Assembly: GCA_029532415.1 (NCBI GenBank)
Contig: JAQOTA010000053.1
Coordinates: 186,001 to 250,000 of the forward strand
Direction: 5' to 3'
From: Marasmius tenuissimus
Lineage: Eukaryota > Basidiomycota > Agaricomycetes > Agaricales > Marasmiaceae
DNA: 64,000 nucleotides
Every line of letters starts with the position of its first letter. Position 1 is the stretch's first letter. Shown one piece after another: positions 35,342-48,489 of the stretch. The notes beneath the pieces were generated by a model. That model did not search any database. It was not told the origin of the DNA and was given only the letters and a program-made list of their open reading frames with translations. Position numbers and translations under genes: made by a program.

Positions 35342-36849
35342 ATGTCGCTATCCTCTGCTAACAGGTGAGTGTTATTCAGTCTGGAAAGGTGTGGAGACCT
35401 GAACTCATGGACTCCAGCTGGCCGCCAAGACAACTGCCCAACGAACTCCTTGAACGGATCTTCAAACTTTGTGGTCGCAAGGCGCTTTGCAACGTCGTCC
35501 GAGCCAATCACCACTTCTTCGTCATTGGCGTCGGTGTATTGTACAAGAAGTACCCTTGGCGTACCTACCTCCAACTCTTACAGGAGCACTCACAGTTCTC
35601 TGAAGGCCCACGAGCGCCGCTGTACGCATATGCCGTTCGAGAGTTAATCATTGGTGGTCCCCCCGAGTCCATCGAAGGCGCAACGCAATGGAAATGGGAC
35701 GATTTTCTTGCGGCTATCTCCTCTTTTCGACATCTACAAGCCATCGCCATTAACCACGTTCGGTTACCAGTATACCTCCTTCCTGCTATCTTCGCTCGTT
35801 TTCCGAAACTCCAACGCTTGCAATATCGTGGCTCTCTCGTCGGACCGTACGATTTCACACCCTGCCGCTCACCCTCCGATCTCGTCATAAATCCCCGTTC
35901 TACCAGCCTTACTTTCCTCAACCTTCGTCGTTACGCTCTTCAGGATCAGCGAGGATACATGGATGAAGGTGTAATCACTCTGGCGGCGATGTCTGCATTA
36001 CCCAGTGTCAGGATCCTCCACGCAGATATAGAGACCTGGACCTCGCTCTTGCGTGGCAGAGCACGGGCTGGTTGGGCTCTTTCCCCCTCCCTTCACGAAC
36101 TCGCCCTGCATTCCAAGCACTCGCAACTCGATAGTGAGAAAGTGGGTGCCTTGCAAAAAGCGCTAGAGTCGTGTGCCGAATCGCTCGAAATCCTCAGGGT
36201 ACTTACATCAAATTCGGTTGACTTGGCGCACGAACAACAATCGTTGTATCTTCCGAGGCTGAAGGAGTACGTTGGTCTTCCAGGACTCATCCCTGCTATC
36301 GGATTTCCTCCGGATATGGAAACCATATGGGATCATCGATGGTCGCGTTTGAATGGGGCTGCTCTGCATCTACTCGAGCGTCTCACGTGCCTAGCAAGCA
36401 TCCGTTTTCTGACGATCGGGTCTTGGGATGTGACACAGTATCCATTACAGTCTCTCCTCTCCAGACTCCCGAGCCTAGAAGAATTATCTCTCACAGTCAA
36501 ATTCCCTATCACTAAGGTACTTCATGATTCTACTTTCTCTGCATATATGATATTCAACTGACCTCACTTCCACCTTCAGCAAGCGTTACTAGAAATGGGC
36601 CCTGCTCTTGCCCTTTCTCCAAGGATATCAGCTTTCTCCATTGTCCGCCGTCCTAGACAGGCCCTTGCGAACAAAGCCGCCCTCAAGATTTTGGGTGCGT
36701 GGTCGGACCATGCCCTCCGGCTTGAATATGTGCGCTTCAACCTCGCGTGGTCCTGGAGCCGTGGAAGCACTGGTTGGGTCAACTACACTCACGAGAACCC
36801 GCAGAAACTCCTCTTTGTTCCCCGAGCCCACGTCTCACGCTATCTTTGA
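35342..36849 (+). CDS. F-box protein, module copy 1
   Basis: Exons 35342-35364, 35418-36516 and 36580-36849 encode about 463 residues. The start MSLSSANSWPPRQ runs into an F-box (LPNELLERIFKLCGRKALC, then ANHHFFVIGVGVLYKK). Leucine-rich repeats follow (LQAIAINHVRLP, LPSLEELSLTVKFP). The first intron splits the codon just before the F-box, as in the F-box pair at 13-21 kb, showing one wider family. Likely an SCF substrate receptor. About 460 bp at the end of exon 2, the intron and the start of exon 3 differ from copy 2 at only three sites that I can see, while the 5' half is much more diverged. Confidence 0.8.
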
Positions 36850-37341
36850 CGCATCCACACCGCCGCCTCTCTCTCGTAATGCACCAGCTCTTTTTCGGTA
36901 TCCCACTCAGATTTTACCCTACAATTATGTTAGTAAAACCCAAACTATGTTCTCCAATATCTGACATGTCTATAAGAATGATGTTCGTTGATCACATCCA
37001 ATTACCAATAAACACTGCATGAACTATGAATTTTTTGCTTGCGATAGATAACCGTGGTGTCAGATTTCCGCTCGTAAATGGAACTGAGACTGGAGCCCTC
37101 TGCAAACGTCCGTGCCGACTCCCATTCCCATCTGTTACCATTCGCAGGCTTGTCCATCGTATACTCGATAATGTCACCCAGTTCCGGATGCAATCTCGAA
37201 TTCGAACACTAGTGTCAGTATACGTCAAAGAGAAGCCTTCAGTTTGGGAGTGATCTCGAGAACTTGGCGTAACACACAACATTAGATTTCTACAGAATCT
37301 AAGATATACAGACGACTTTGGGAAAGAGGGTGGGTCTACGA
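36850..37341. other. 3' spacer between module copies
   Basis: No gene. The 3' flank (about 37.02-37.09 kb) recurs after copy 2 (about 41.12-41.18 kb). Confidence 0.55.
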
Positions 37342-38679
37342 TCAAAATGACCCACGAGCGCGTAAATGCGTGATGTAGGCCGCAAAGAGCATGACGGTCA
37401 CCGTCAACACAAACTTGCAAATCGCATTGAAGGCGATCTTCCTCCTCTGGCGAGCCGAGATGAAGACACGAGCAGCTTCCGCGCGCTCGTGGGCACGTTG
37501 AAGCGATTCCTCCAGCTCTTCGTTTTCCCGTGCCAGCTGTAAATGGCTTGAGCTCGGAATGCGGGAGATGATAACTCAAACGCCAATCAATTACCTGAGC
37601 CTGTATGAAGTAAATCTCAAATCAGATATCCCACTCATCGGGCTGGCGATGGGACAGAAGGACTTACATTTTTCGTATGAGCATCATCGAGCGTGATGGC
37701 CTGTTGAGCTTGGAGACCATCTCGGATTGAGACGAGTCGCGCAAAAATATCGCTATGCAGCTGCGAAACTTGTCAGCGCACAGTAAAGCCCCGATGAAAT
37801 GGCCCTCACAATTGGCTGGTGATACTGTGCCACCTCATCGGGTCTCATAAAGACTCCCAATCGCTCGAAAGCGGCGATAGATGCCTCGTATTCCTGGGGA
37901 AAGACTATGAGCCACAGGAGAGTAGCTGAATAGCAGAACTCACGCCTAACTGAAGCTCCGCCGCGCGTAGTTTTGCAAGCTCCTCTTGCTGCTGGGAAAA
38001 GATTGTTCTCTGCTGGGAAAGGAGTACTTCGAGATGCTGGAATTGAGTACACCATGAGCAATATTTCGGGGGTAGCTTCGGTAGACGTGGAGCTCACGGC
38101 TGCTCTGGAATGAGCGCGCGCATCTTCTTGCCTACGGATGCGGTCCTGGAGGAGGTTGACATCTGAATGAGCTCAAAGTACACGATTGAACGGTAGTTCA
38201 AGAAGAGCAGAGGTTCCTTACCTCGCGCATAAACGAAAGGAGTTCACTACACGGTCCAAGTAGGATGTGCATCGCATGGGCCCAGGGATTTTGTGTGGTG
38301 ATCCACTCGTTTATCTTGGTCGTATATTGTTCGAGGAGGCGGCGCTGCATACATAGAATTGATTCAAATGGAACATTAGTCCGTTATGCTAAAACTCCGG
38401 TCAGAGAGTAGGTCCCTTACGTTCTCCATGTCTGGAAACTGAGTTTGCAATAAAGGAACGACACCTCCTAGGCCCTCCGAAAAGTGCTGTCGGAGGATTC
38501 ACGATTGAGATCAAAGTTAGGTAGCATGGTCCCCATACCTTAGTCATTGCTTGCGAGTTGTCAACAGCGGTCTCGAACTTCTCAATCAATGCTTGGAGGT
38601 ACTCGATATGGGAATCCTGAATGCAATCAACAATTGGAAGGGGATCGAGAGATATTGACCGTACCGTTTCCGTGTCCAT
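37342..38679 (-). CDS. tail-anchored coiled-coil protein, module copy 2
   Basis: Paralogue of the gene at 33393-34675 with the same exon plan. Start at 38679 (MDTETVRSISLDPLPIVDC). The helical body ends ENEELEESLQRAHERAEAAR, then a hydrophobic helix (FVLTVTVMLFAAYITHL) and RARGSF. It keeps the 6-nt exon, here 37595-37600 (Ala-Gln), with similar flanking introns. The N-terminal part has diverged most. One cytosolic coiled coil and one C-terminal anchor are predicted. It diverges from the F-box gene at 39405 with 725 bp between starts. Confidence 0.7.
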
Positions 38680-39404
38680 AATGTCCCAAGTGATTGGGGA
38701 TTCGACGCTTAGCTTTCCTCCTATATATACTGCTGGCCACAATGCTTCACGAGTCACGACCGACAGTAGGGAATTCGAATCGGCGAGTATCCCGGGGATC
38801 TGATAGGAGAGTTTGTTCACCAAACATGGGTGTCTCGTCTATCGAGGAGAGACGAAGATTTGGTACGCGCGACCCGAGAGCCTGTGCGAAAGTGCAAGTG
38901 TAAAGACAGAATTCGAATGCATTAAAACCAGGGAGGGACATGACATGCCAAGAGCGGGCCTAATTTCCCGGCAACAGACTAAACGTGAACGTGGCACCCT
39001 TACATAATAATACTCTTCAATCCTCTTCTAACAATCTCGCTCTTTAGAAGTCTTCAGACTTCAGTTGGTTTCTTATCATGGAAATGGCAGCCCTTCGCAT
39101 AAAGGATGTCCCTCATATCACCCTCATACCCTCACCATCTGTTGCGCTCAGGCTCCTGAACCCACTCCGCATCCAGGGACGTGTATTGCACCCGAACATA
39201 CCAGCCAGACCTCCAGATCCCGATCCCCATGTATGTTTACATGCACGATGGGATGCTTCGAGATTTTTCATCGCTCACTGTCTTGCGGGTCTGTAAATAT
39301 ATGCTGAACCGATCAACATTTCACCATCCACAACTTCCACCCCAATCTTGAATCACGCTCCTCCAAGACCCCACGCAACCTTAGCTCTTCCACTCATACG
39401 AACG
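38680..39404. promoter_or_regulatory. bidirectional promoter region, module copy 2
   Basis: 725 bp between divergent starts, homologous to 34676-35341. TATA-like boxes: tatatata at 38722-38729 for the minus gene, and aaatatatg near 39294-39302 for the F-box gene. A shared block (gtgtattgcac..gaacata and catgtatgttt) lies near 39.18-39.24 kb. Confidence 0.6.
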
Positions 39405-40924
39405 ATGTCACCGTCCTCCCAGATGCTTGCTAACAGGTCGGTACTCTTTGGCTCGAAGAGGCGTTGAGACCTGATCGCATGGACTCCAGACGGCAGCCAA
39501 AGCAACTGCCCAACGAACTCCTTGAACGGATTTTCAGCATGTGTGGCCGTAACACGCGTCGCAAGATTATTCTCGCGAACTACCATTTCTTCGGCGTTGG
39601 CATCCGCGTGTTGTACAAGAAGATTGCATGGCGTACTTTCCTGGAGCTGTTTGAGGAACACCCGAAGTTCTCTGAAGGCCCACGAGCGCCGCTGTACGCA
39701 AATGCCGTTCGAGGGTTAATCATTGGTGGAACCCCCGACTCCTTGGAAGGTGCAACGGAATGGAAATGGGACGATTTTCTTGCGGCTATCTCCTCTTTTC
39801 GGCATCTGCAGACCATCTCCATTGACCACGTTTGGTTACCTGTGTACCTCCTTCCTGCTATCTTCGCACATTTTCCCAAACTCGAACGCTTGCGATATCG
39901 CAGCCCTCTCATCGAATCGTACAATTTCACACCCTGCCGCTTGCCCTCCGATTTCGCTATAAATCCCCTTTCTACCAACCTCACTTTCCTCGACGTTCGT
40001 AATTACGCCGTCCAGGATCGGTTTGGATATATGGATGAAGGCGTGATCGCTTTGGCGGCGATGTCTGCACTACCCAGCCTCAGGATCCTTCATACAGATG
40101 TGGTGTCCTGGGATACGCTCTTGCGTGGCAGAGTGCAGACTGGTTGGTCTCTTCCTCCCTCCCTCCGCGAACTCGTGCTACATTCCAAGTGCTGGCGACT
40201 CGATGGTGAGAAAGCGGGTTCCTTGTTGAAAGCGCTGGAGTCGTGCACCGAATCGCTCGAAATCCTCAGGGTACTTACATCAAATTCGATTGACTTGGCG
40301 CACGAACAACAATCGTTGTATCTTCCGAGGCTGAAGGAGTACGTTGGTCTTCCAGGACTCATCCCTGCTATCGGATTTCCTCCGGATATGGAAACCATAT
40401 GGGATCATCGATGGTCGCGTTTGAATGGGGCTGCTCTGCATCTACTCGAGCGTCTCACGTGCCTAGCAAGCATTCGTTTTCTGACGATCGGGTCTTGGGA
40501 TGTGACACAGTATCCATTACAGTCTCTCCTCTCCAGACTCCCGAGCCTAGAAGAATTATCTCTCACAGTCAAATTCCCTATCACTAAGGTACTTCATGAT
40601 TCTACTTTCTCTGCATATATGATATTCAACTGACCTCGCTTCCACCTTCAGCAAGCGTTACTAGAAATGGGCCCTGCTCTTGCCCTTTCTCCAAGGATAT
40701 CAGCTTTCTCCGTTATCCGCCGCCCTAGACAGGCCCTCGCGAACAAAGCTGCCCTCAAGATTTTGGGTGCGTGGTCGGACCATGCCCCCCGGCTTGAATT
40801 CGTGCGCTTCAATCTGGCGCGATACTGGATCTACGAAAGCACTGGTTGGGTCGAAGATAGTTACACGGGGAACCTGGAGAACCGCCTCTTCGTTCCCAAA
40901 ACCCACGTCTCACGCTATTATTGA
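39405..40924 (+). CDS. F-box protein, module copy 2
   Basis: Exons 39405-39436, 39490-40588 and 40652-40924 encode about 467 residues. The F-box LPNELLERIFSMCGRNTRRK starts near residue 17, followed by the same LRR-like pattern as copy 1 (LQTISIDHVWLP, LPSLEELSLTVKFP). Same intron positions and phases as copy 1. The region 40248-40710 is almost identical to 36176-36638, intron included, whereas exon 2 upstream of it carries many replacements. The frame is intact throughout, so both copies look functional. Confidence 0.8.
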
Positions 40925-41684
40925 TGCACACTACCGCCACCCCCCCTCTCTCTCCCATAATGCTCCAGCTCTGTCTCCGCCGTTTTCGGTATCCAGCTTG
41001 AACTTTACCATACAACATACCAATGCAATGAAACCCACAGTACGTTCTATAATATCTATTAAGTATATAGAAATGATTCCTATTGATCACATTCACTCAC
41101 AAATAAACACTGCGTACGCTCTATGAATCTTTTGCCTGTGATGGATAACCGTGAAGTCAGATTCCCGCTCATACATGGAACTCAAACTGTAGCATTCGAT
41201 GGCCAGGCCCCACCGACCCACGTTGTCGGACAGCACGGTTCTTGCAGATTCATGCAGGTTCAGGCATACCCTGAGCGACTGGTTAAAATGTCCTCCTGAG
41301 TCTTCGGCCCCTCTCAGTGAGTCGCCGCACATGATTAGATTCGATCATTCACACCCAAATGCTGACCATGATTCTTGAATGTTCTCGTTTCCGAGCCTCG
41401 TCCACTTGCAAGCTTGGCTATCACAACATCTGCGACGGCAGATTCACAGTAATGGTTCATTGTCCACTCTTCTCGCCGCCCATTCTGAAAAACCCAACGT
41501 CAATGCTTTCGCACATGAATATTATTGCTGGGACTAAGCTCTTATATACTGGTCACACCATGGACAACAGCTACGGACAATCCCCCTCTGTGCAAACGTT
41601 GGCACGCCCTATCAAGTCTAAAAGTAGGTCTCGGAGGTGTGAAGCTAAAGATCAGTACTGATACAAAGCTTTCGTCGACCGTAG
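40925..41684. other. 3' flank and spacer, no gene seen
   Basis: The first part (to about 41.18 kb) repeats the 3' flank of the first module copy. The rest shows no supported gene. Confidence 0.5.
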
Positions 41685-42365
41685 ATGTGGCCAAACAGTC
41701 CCTCTCTCTCCTCTCGTTCCGGACCTCTCTCTGCAGTCGCTTTCGTCTGTCGAAATGTCGTAGTGACAGGCTTTCATTCCATTGACCGACTTGACGGTGG
41801 TTTGGATAAACCAGCTGAGCCAGCGACACTCATGTTATTCCATCTTGCTGGGAAGAGTGAGTGGACTCTTTCTTACCTCTTGAACTCGTTTGTCATATCT
41901 GGCTCACGACGCGTGTGTATAGGTTGGTTAATTGCGCGTTGTCCACTTTTCCCAGAGCCGCCTATAATCATCCCTCTGAGTCTAGTGGAATACGGGCGCC
42001 TCGACAAGGTCAGTGGTCTTCTTGAAGCGCTCAGCACGCGCATTTTATCGATTTTAACCATATTTTATCCTCAGGACAACAGAGCCTTCGTCCATCAGCA
42101 ACATCTATTCATCGCTGACGAAAACGGGCTAATTCAGGACGTACAACGTCTCCTCCGTTTCAGTTTTGACCACAACGGCTATCAAGATTTTGCCTTCCAT
42201 TGCGAAATGCTCAGCAGGTGGAACGGGGAACCTCTGCCTGTCAAATCTATAGTAGGCGACGATGAGAGGACGGATAAAGCCCACGATATTTTTGTAGGCA
42301 CGCACTGGTGGGCTGCTCTGAGAATTTTCGAGGATATGACGAGGATCCATCTATCCGTTCAGTAA
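41685..42365 (+). CDS. hypothetical protein
   Basis: An ATG at 41685 (MWPNSPSLSSRSGPLSAVAF) leads through two introns with good ends (gtgagtgg..gtatag and gtcagtgg..cctcag). The last exon encodes NRAFVHQQHLFIADENGL, then FAFHCEMLSRWNGEPLPVKS and WWAALRIFEDMTRIHLSVQ. About 180 residues, soluble, no signal peptide, no domain that I know. Splice sites agree in phase with a long open frame, which supports a real gene; the start is less sure. Confidence 0.45.
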   Translation: MWPNSPSLSSRSGPLSAVAFVCRNVVVTGFHSIDRLDGGLDKPAEPATLMLFHLAGKSEWTLSYLLNSFVISGSRRVCIGWLIARCPLFPEPPIIIPLSLVEYGRLDKVSGLLEALSTRILSILTIFYPQDNRAFVHQQHLFIADENGLIQDVQRLLRFSFDHNGYQDFAFHCEMLSRWNGEPLPVKSIVGDDERTDKAHDIFVGTHWWAALRIFEDMTRIHLSVQ

Positions 42366-45300
42366 GACCTTTGACCACATTATAGAGGCTCATTGTAAAT
42401 TCTGGAACACTTCGACTATCATATAATAATATGGTGCTGGTGCTCAACCGTACTTATCACTCCGGTCTGGTTTGTAAGTAGGCCTAAGTAGGCGTAAGAA
42501 CCGGATCGGAACCAGTATGCTGATGCTGCCACGTGAATCTGAACCCAATCATCACTCCTGGTACTCTCCCCATTTTTTTTGCACTCCTGAGCTCTTTTGG
42601 AGTAATCGCCTCTATCACGATGAGTAGCGTACCTGTGGCAACTCCCTGGTAAGACTCTCATACTGTCTCTATGAATCGATACTCATTCCATCCAAGTTCA
42701 CGACCTTTCCGAGTCCATCATAAGCTTCTGGTTGCACAAGAGATAGATCATGAACCTTCACGAACAAACTGAATTCTCAACCACTCTCCGAATCTGCTCA
42801 AGCAATGTACATGGCGCACCGCTACCACATTTCACGCAAGCAGCACCTTGAAGTGTCCTCGTGGAGGAAGGAGCTATCTCTATCGCCCCTGTGCTGCCTT
42901 CGGAGCGGATGGTAAGTGTGCATAAATTGGTTGCGAGAGAGAGTGTACATGTGTAGTCCCCTCCTGACGTTGTAGCTTTACAGGCCTACTGCTCTACTCC
43001 TCAACCTAATAGATACGGATACTTCCACCAGGAGCTCCCGGCGAGTGAAAACGGCCGTTGGCGGCTTTCAATCCATCACAGACTGGCTGCAGTTCGTGCA
43101 CATGCGAGATCTTCACGAGCACCCTCAAGAAACTACGAAAGAGGTCGTTCTTCGTAGCGGTGAAGAATTCGAAGGGGTACAATTTACGGGATGACTGGGA
43201 AGATGCATGAGGATACCCAGATGGGCGGGCGCTGAGGCTTGTAAAAGGTTTGTGGGGGCGACCTTGTTTGTATCCATGGTCTGACGTTTCTCCCAGTGCA
43301 TATCGGCCCCTCCCCTCTGCATGGAACATCTGGGTTGGTGGCATATATCAAAGGGGGGGAGGCGGAAGACCTGTTCTTTCGTCCTTAGTACCATAAAATT
43401 CCTTGGCGAGTCCTTGTTGGCCCACGGCAGCGGCCTGAACTATCAACAACGGAACTATTCGACGCCAAATGCTCCCGGTGTTCCCCACTCTCGACTTCCT
43501 CCTCATTACTGAGTACCTCCCAGCCCCATCGCCACCTGTTCCCAGGTTACGAGCTTTGAAGCCTTTGCCCAACCTTTCCCAAGTGTCAATTCATCTTCTT
43601 CATCACCACATTCCATACGCTGCACGTCCGTTGCTGTTGCGCAACCGGTTCACTCAAATATTTCCCGATTACCCGGAACATCGCCATCACCCGACAGGTT
43701 CTGATTCTGAACCATGCAACGCAAGACAACTCGCATGGAAGGCCGGTTGAAGTCTTCGGTTATTACCCATCTTGTCCGCTCCCACCACCTTTGTACCCTG
43801 GAGCTGATGGTAGTCTCCTCAATCACGAGAACACGCTTGGAAAGCTGGACACATATGCGTCATGGTAAACGCTCGCGCTTTGAACATCAAAGATCCGGCC
43901 AACGTGGACGAGTTGAATGGAATTGGACTGTGCGATTGCTGGCCAATTTGGCAAGGCGGGGCGAGAGGATTAAGAAATCGGCCGATTTTGTTGAGACGGC
44001 AACTTCAACTTACTTTCCGGTGCCTCCGTTGCATCCTACACCCCCCAAACTTCGGACAAGGATCCTGCTGCATCTCACAAGGAGCTGATTGATGCTCCTG
44101 CAGGAGCCTACAGGTCGTCTCTCGAGTGAACGATCCGTACCACTTCGCACCCCTTATTCGGCGATAGAACCAGACATAACACTCCACTGTTCCAATCTTC
44201 TTCTGATCACTGACTGGGTGCGGTGAATGTCAAGATTTCGGACTATACACAACGGCTTCAGGCAGCCAGTTTTTACATCTTTTCATGGTGGGTCCTTGTG
44301 ATTCTGTTTGTTTTGGGTCAACAGGGTTTTGACTTTTCTTGTGGTAGATAAACACGGCTGGATTCGGGGAGCCGAACTTACACGAATCCTTCAACAAGGC
44401 TCTATCTTGGCCTGAAGACGGCTCCAAGCCCCCCCGCCCCCAGTTCTGTGTCTATCAGAACTGACAGACCCCGTCCGATTGGACCCGCTTACATGCGTGG
44501 CAGTGCACAACTCGGTCAAGAACATACCGGTGACTAGAACGACGTCGTAATGGTCGTTAACCATGACCTCTCTCTCGCCCCTCTCAGATTGCATTATGAA
44601 CGGTCGCGCTGATGCCAACCCCAATTGCCAGAAGGCCGGAGTGTACGTCTGAAGTCCCATCTCGCTTTTCGACCGGGGAGACCACGGTCCTAACGAGTTC
44701 TTTACCATGCCACCCCCATGGTCCTTTGGTACAAGAAAAATCGGTCACGACAGGCTTTTGGCGAACATCCAAAGGGCTCTTCAATAGCCTCGATGTTTTC
44801 TTCGTCGCGACGGAATCATCGCCCTCACCTGCGCGGCTTCAGCAATCTGTCGACTCCTTGAGTTCCGGTTCTTCGTTGTTCAACCGGACACCGACATATC
44901 GAAAATGACAGACCTCTTCTGTTCAGAAGGGGTGTGCGAGGGCGAATCGTTCGGTGGACGCGGCGAGGTGGGTACGGGCAATTGGGAAAATCTTCGGGCG
45001 GTGCCAGAAGGATTTGGGCGGCAGTCCCTTCCACAGAAATCCTCTACCCCAGCTGCATCCAGGACCAAGTATCTCCTGCGAAGATACGCGACGACTGATA
45101 TGCCTACTGCGACCCTTTCGAAGTAGGAGGAAGACCTCAGGCAGCGTTCGCTCTAACGCGCTCGTTCCGAGAGCCTTACTTGTTCCGCCTGAATCGCTTC
45201 TGCGTTCTGGGCCACGACTTCGGATTCAATAATTGGGCCTCCATATCCCGGTCGTTCCGGAGTCGCGTTTGGCCTCCCAACTCTCATCCCTGCAGATATA

Positions 45301-48300
45301 GGCAGAGCTCGAAATGGGAGAAGTAAGACCTGGAAGTCAAAGCCGTCTTGTGTATGCGGAATACATAAGAGGAAGGGAAATGGCTGGAACAAGAGAAGAA
45401 GGAGGAGGAGGTGAAAGTGACAGCTACGATTGCACCCCAGTCCTTGATACCAATCATTTCCTTCACGAAACGACCGAAAACAACCGAAAGTAGAGCGGTC
45501 GGTTATCTCTACCATCCCCTCCAACAACCCAGCTCCTAAGTTGTCGTTTGGCATAGCATCGCCTGACAGCCAGCCAAAAGCTTCGTCGCCGTTATCGTTT
45601 TCGTTGGCCCGCTCGGTCTTTTCTTTTCCAAAGCCTTCTATTCCATGTTCTTGCGTCCGTGATCAACGCGCCTATAAATATACAAACATCCTGAATCGAC
45701 CTCGAGTTCCTCAGCGCTACCTCTGGTCTCAAGCTTAGCTTTGGGCCACCAAAGGGTTCGGTTCTGGTTTTTCGGCGAGGAGATGAGAACGACGGTCACG
45801 ATGCCATATCGCTGGTCTTCGCTGGTGGCGGTAGCTGCAGGGGCGATGCCTTCACCTTCACCTTCGCCCAGTCGCCGTTTGTGAATCTAGCCGTCTCGAG
45901 ATCAGATTGGGCGGTTCTTTGTTCTTGTTCTCTCATTCGGCAGCATCGACATCTCCGTTGAGGATTGCACTGCAGAGGTTCAAGAGGATGCATAAGCGGA
46001 TGTTGTTGTTTTTTATTCCAAGGTGTAAGGGTTTGGGGTTCGTTCGGGTTTGTAAGGGGAGGGCGAAGTGAGGAGTGAGAATCAGAGCGGGGCGATGTCT
46101 GCGTCTTCACCTCGCCGACTTCACGACATCATGGGTCCCACGATCCGCCATCATAAGGTTTCTGACTTCTTGGACCACGCCGTACCCGTGCTTCACGATA
46201 GACCAGTATTCCTCGCAGTCTATCTACCCCGCCCACCACGAAGACATTCCTTGTAGATGAGGACCTACGCAAATTACACATGGCGTTCAGTGGCCCTGGG
46301 CAACGCTTTCGATTTGGTCTCTGAATTGTGGATGCTCTCCTCAGCTTTGCTTCAGAGTTCTTTTCGAAACCCCCCCTTGACGGTGGATCTACGAAGCCTC
46401 AGATACGCAACGATCCCAACTCACAGCCTCAAGGACTAGCGACAGTGTCTTCAGCTCGAGGAAGTCGTCCCATAATGACCGACCTAAAACACCTGATAAC
46501 CTGTTCGGGATTGTTCCTGAGCGTGTCTACGAGCCTCGTCGTCACTGTCATAGTGTCCCCAAAGACGGCGGTTTGCGTCGCGGCCACCTGACAGACCTGT
46601 GCAGCACTGAATCGATGCAATTGAAGGCTCATCTCCATGATCATCTACTCGAGCGGCGACGATGATCCCACCACTACAGAGCTCGAAATCTTCCTCCAAG
46701 GGGAATACGTTCATCGTGTTTTATTTGCTGGTAACCTTTTGTGCTACGACTCTGAACGATGGTCTGTAAGATCACAAACCTGAGGTATGCAAGCAAACCT
46801 CTAGAAGACACGGGGAAACGACATGTACCTCCATGGTCATCAGACCGCAATTCGTGTTCCTGTCGGCATTGTATCTTTGTCCGCAAAGGACGTTGTTTTG
46901 GTACAAACATCCATCGAGGGTCTACGACGAAAGGATCCCGGACTCCAAGCAGGCGAAGGATCATGCAGTCCATTCCATCGAAGACCTCACTTCCTCCGAC
47001 AGGTTCCTTCGATTCTTCAAGCCCAAGACGCAGCAGACAAAGGGACACAGGGCCTCTTCCTCTCCTTCAAAGGAGTTCCGCCCCCGTCGTGCGACCACTG
47101 CAACCTACTACCATACCCAAGGAAGACAATCATGAGAACCATCAAAGGTGCACCATCTGAGCAGGGCATATACTTTTTCTGTAGCAAAAGATCAGTCTCT
47201 TACCTGTACACCTTCCGTGACCGGTCAAAGCGATTTCCCTTCCCACGCTCAGCATCAATTTAAACCACCGACGCGCCTGCCCTCAACTCATAACCAGCGA
47301 CGACGACGAAGAGACAGGAAACCAGAACCGGAGGCCAAGGTCTATCACTCGAATTAAGTGCGTGGTTAAGCATTGGCACCCCTTGCATGCGTTTAATCAT
47401 TTCTTCCCCGTACAGCCCCCTCAAAATGCCAGACCACGTTCATCAATTTCCTATCGAATTTTGACAGAGCTGAACATACCTTCGATCATATTTAGATTCC
47501 GGTTGGTGCTTTGTTCGTCTTCGAGTCGAAACAATGTCTGAACATCGTGAATAGCTTGCTTTCATCTTCTGCGTGCTAGTCTTCCAAGGCTTACACTGGA
47601 TCTCGGAACACGACAATCTAGCAGTTTTCCTCGTACGCCTACCGAGTCCTTCTCCTCTTACGCGTTTTACTGAGTCGCTTATAGGTTCTCGCTTTAGGAC
47701 TTTTCATCACCCGTACTGCTCTGTCGTGGGTCGACATAGCCATGGTGAGTGTAAGGTCATTTGTTGAGTGGACGTCGAGTAACGCATGGGTCTCAGGTCG
47801 CCACGCTCGTGTTACTATTCTTCTATTGCCTCTAGACAACAACCTCAATCTTTCATATCTACCCCTCCACCTCTGGCTGACTCATTTCTTGCTATACACA
47901 TCCTTGACGACCATACATCCCAGATGCCTACAGCGGGCTAGATTACATCGAACGCAGAATCAGCATACATCTTCTACCCCATAAGCTTTGGTTGTACTGT
48001 ACGAAAGGAAGTGGAATCAAACTCTCCTCACTCTCCTTGTGTCTTCGCTGTCCGATTTCTCTTCGCACTCTGCCCAAATGCCCGGCCTGCTACACTCTCG
48101 ACACCCAGTCTACCTATCTTGCCTGCCTCGCAATCCTTCTTCCGTTCCACCGCTCCTCAAAGACCTGTCAAACGAATTACACAGGCTGGACGTGCTGTGA
48201 TAGTATGGATAGGGCTGAAGAGGCCGTACGAGTTCAATTGAGGCTTGAGGGTAAGGACTTTCGTGCCGGCTGCGAGCCGGCGAAAAACCAGGGACGCAAT

Positions 48301-48480
48301 TTGGCCGCTAGAGTATCGAGCAGAAGATACGACGGCTCGCCTGTGTATCTGATAAGATCCTCTGGGCTAGTCATCTTCACGACTTGAGCCTACACGAAGA
48401 GTGAAGATGTCAAAATGACTATCGCCAAATAGGCGAATCAATAACTCACAAAACAATCACTGTATTCCTTAAGTTTCTCC
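42366..48480. other. gene-poor stretch
   Basis: About 6 kb where I cannot support any gene. Many overlapping frames of 60-145 codons exist on both strands with no coherent splice structure. The better ones are a minus-strand frame 45153-45554 (133 codons, hydrophobic middle, end MRVGRPNATPERPGYGG) and another at 43006-43344. They may be remnants of decayed genes or elements. This contrasts with the compact layout elsewhere. Confidence 0.5.
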
Positions 48481-48489
48481 GGGCGAAAC

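Larger units (their letters stand above)
33300..41160. repeat. tandem duplication of a two-gene module
   Basis: Units of about 4 kb: roughly 33.3-37.25 kb and 37.25-41.16 kb. Each holds a minus-strand tail-anchored coiled-coil gene, a 0.7 kb divergent promoter region and a plus-strand F-box gene. The offset between matching points is 3,949 bp (coiled-coil stops) to 4,072 bp (F-box intron). The edges were judged by eye. Confidence 0.8.
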
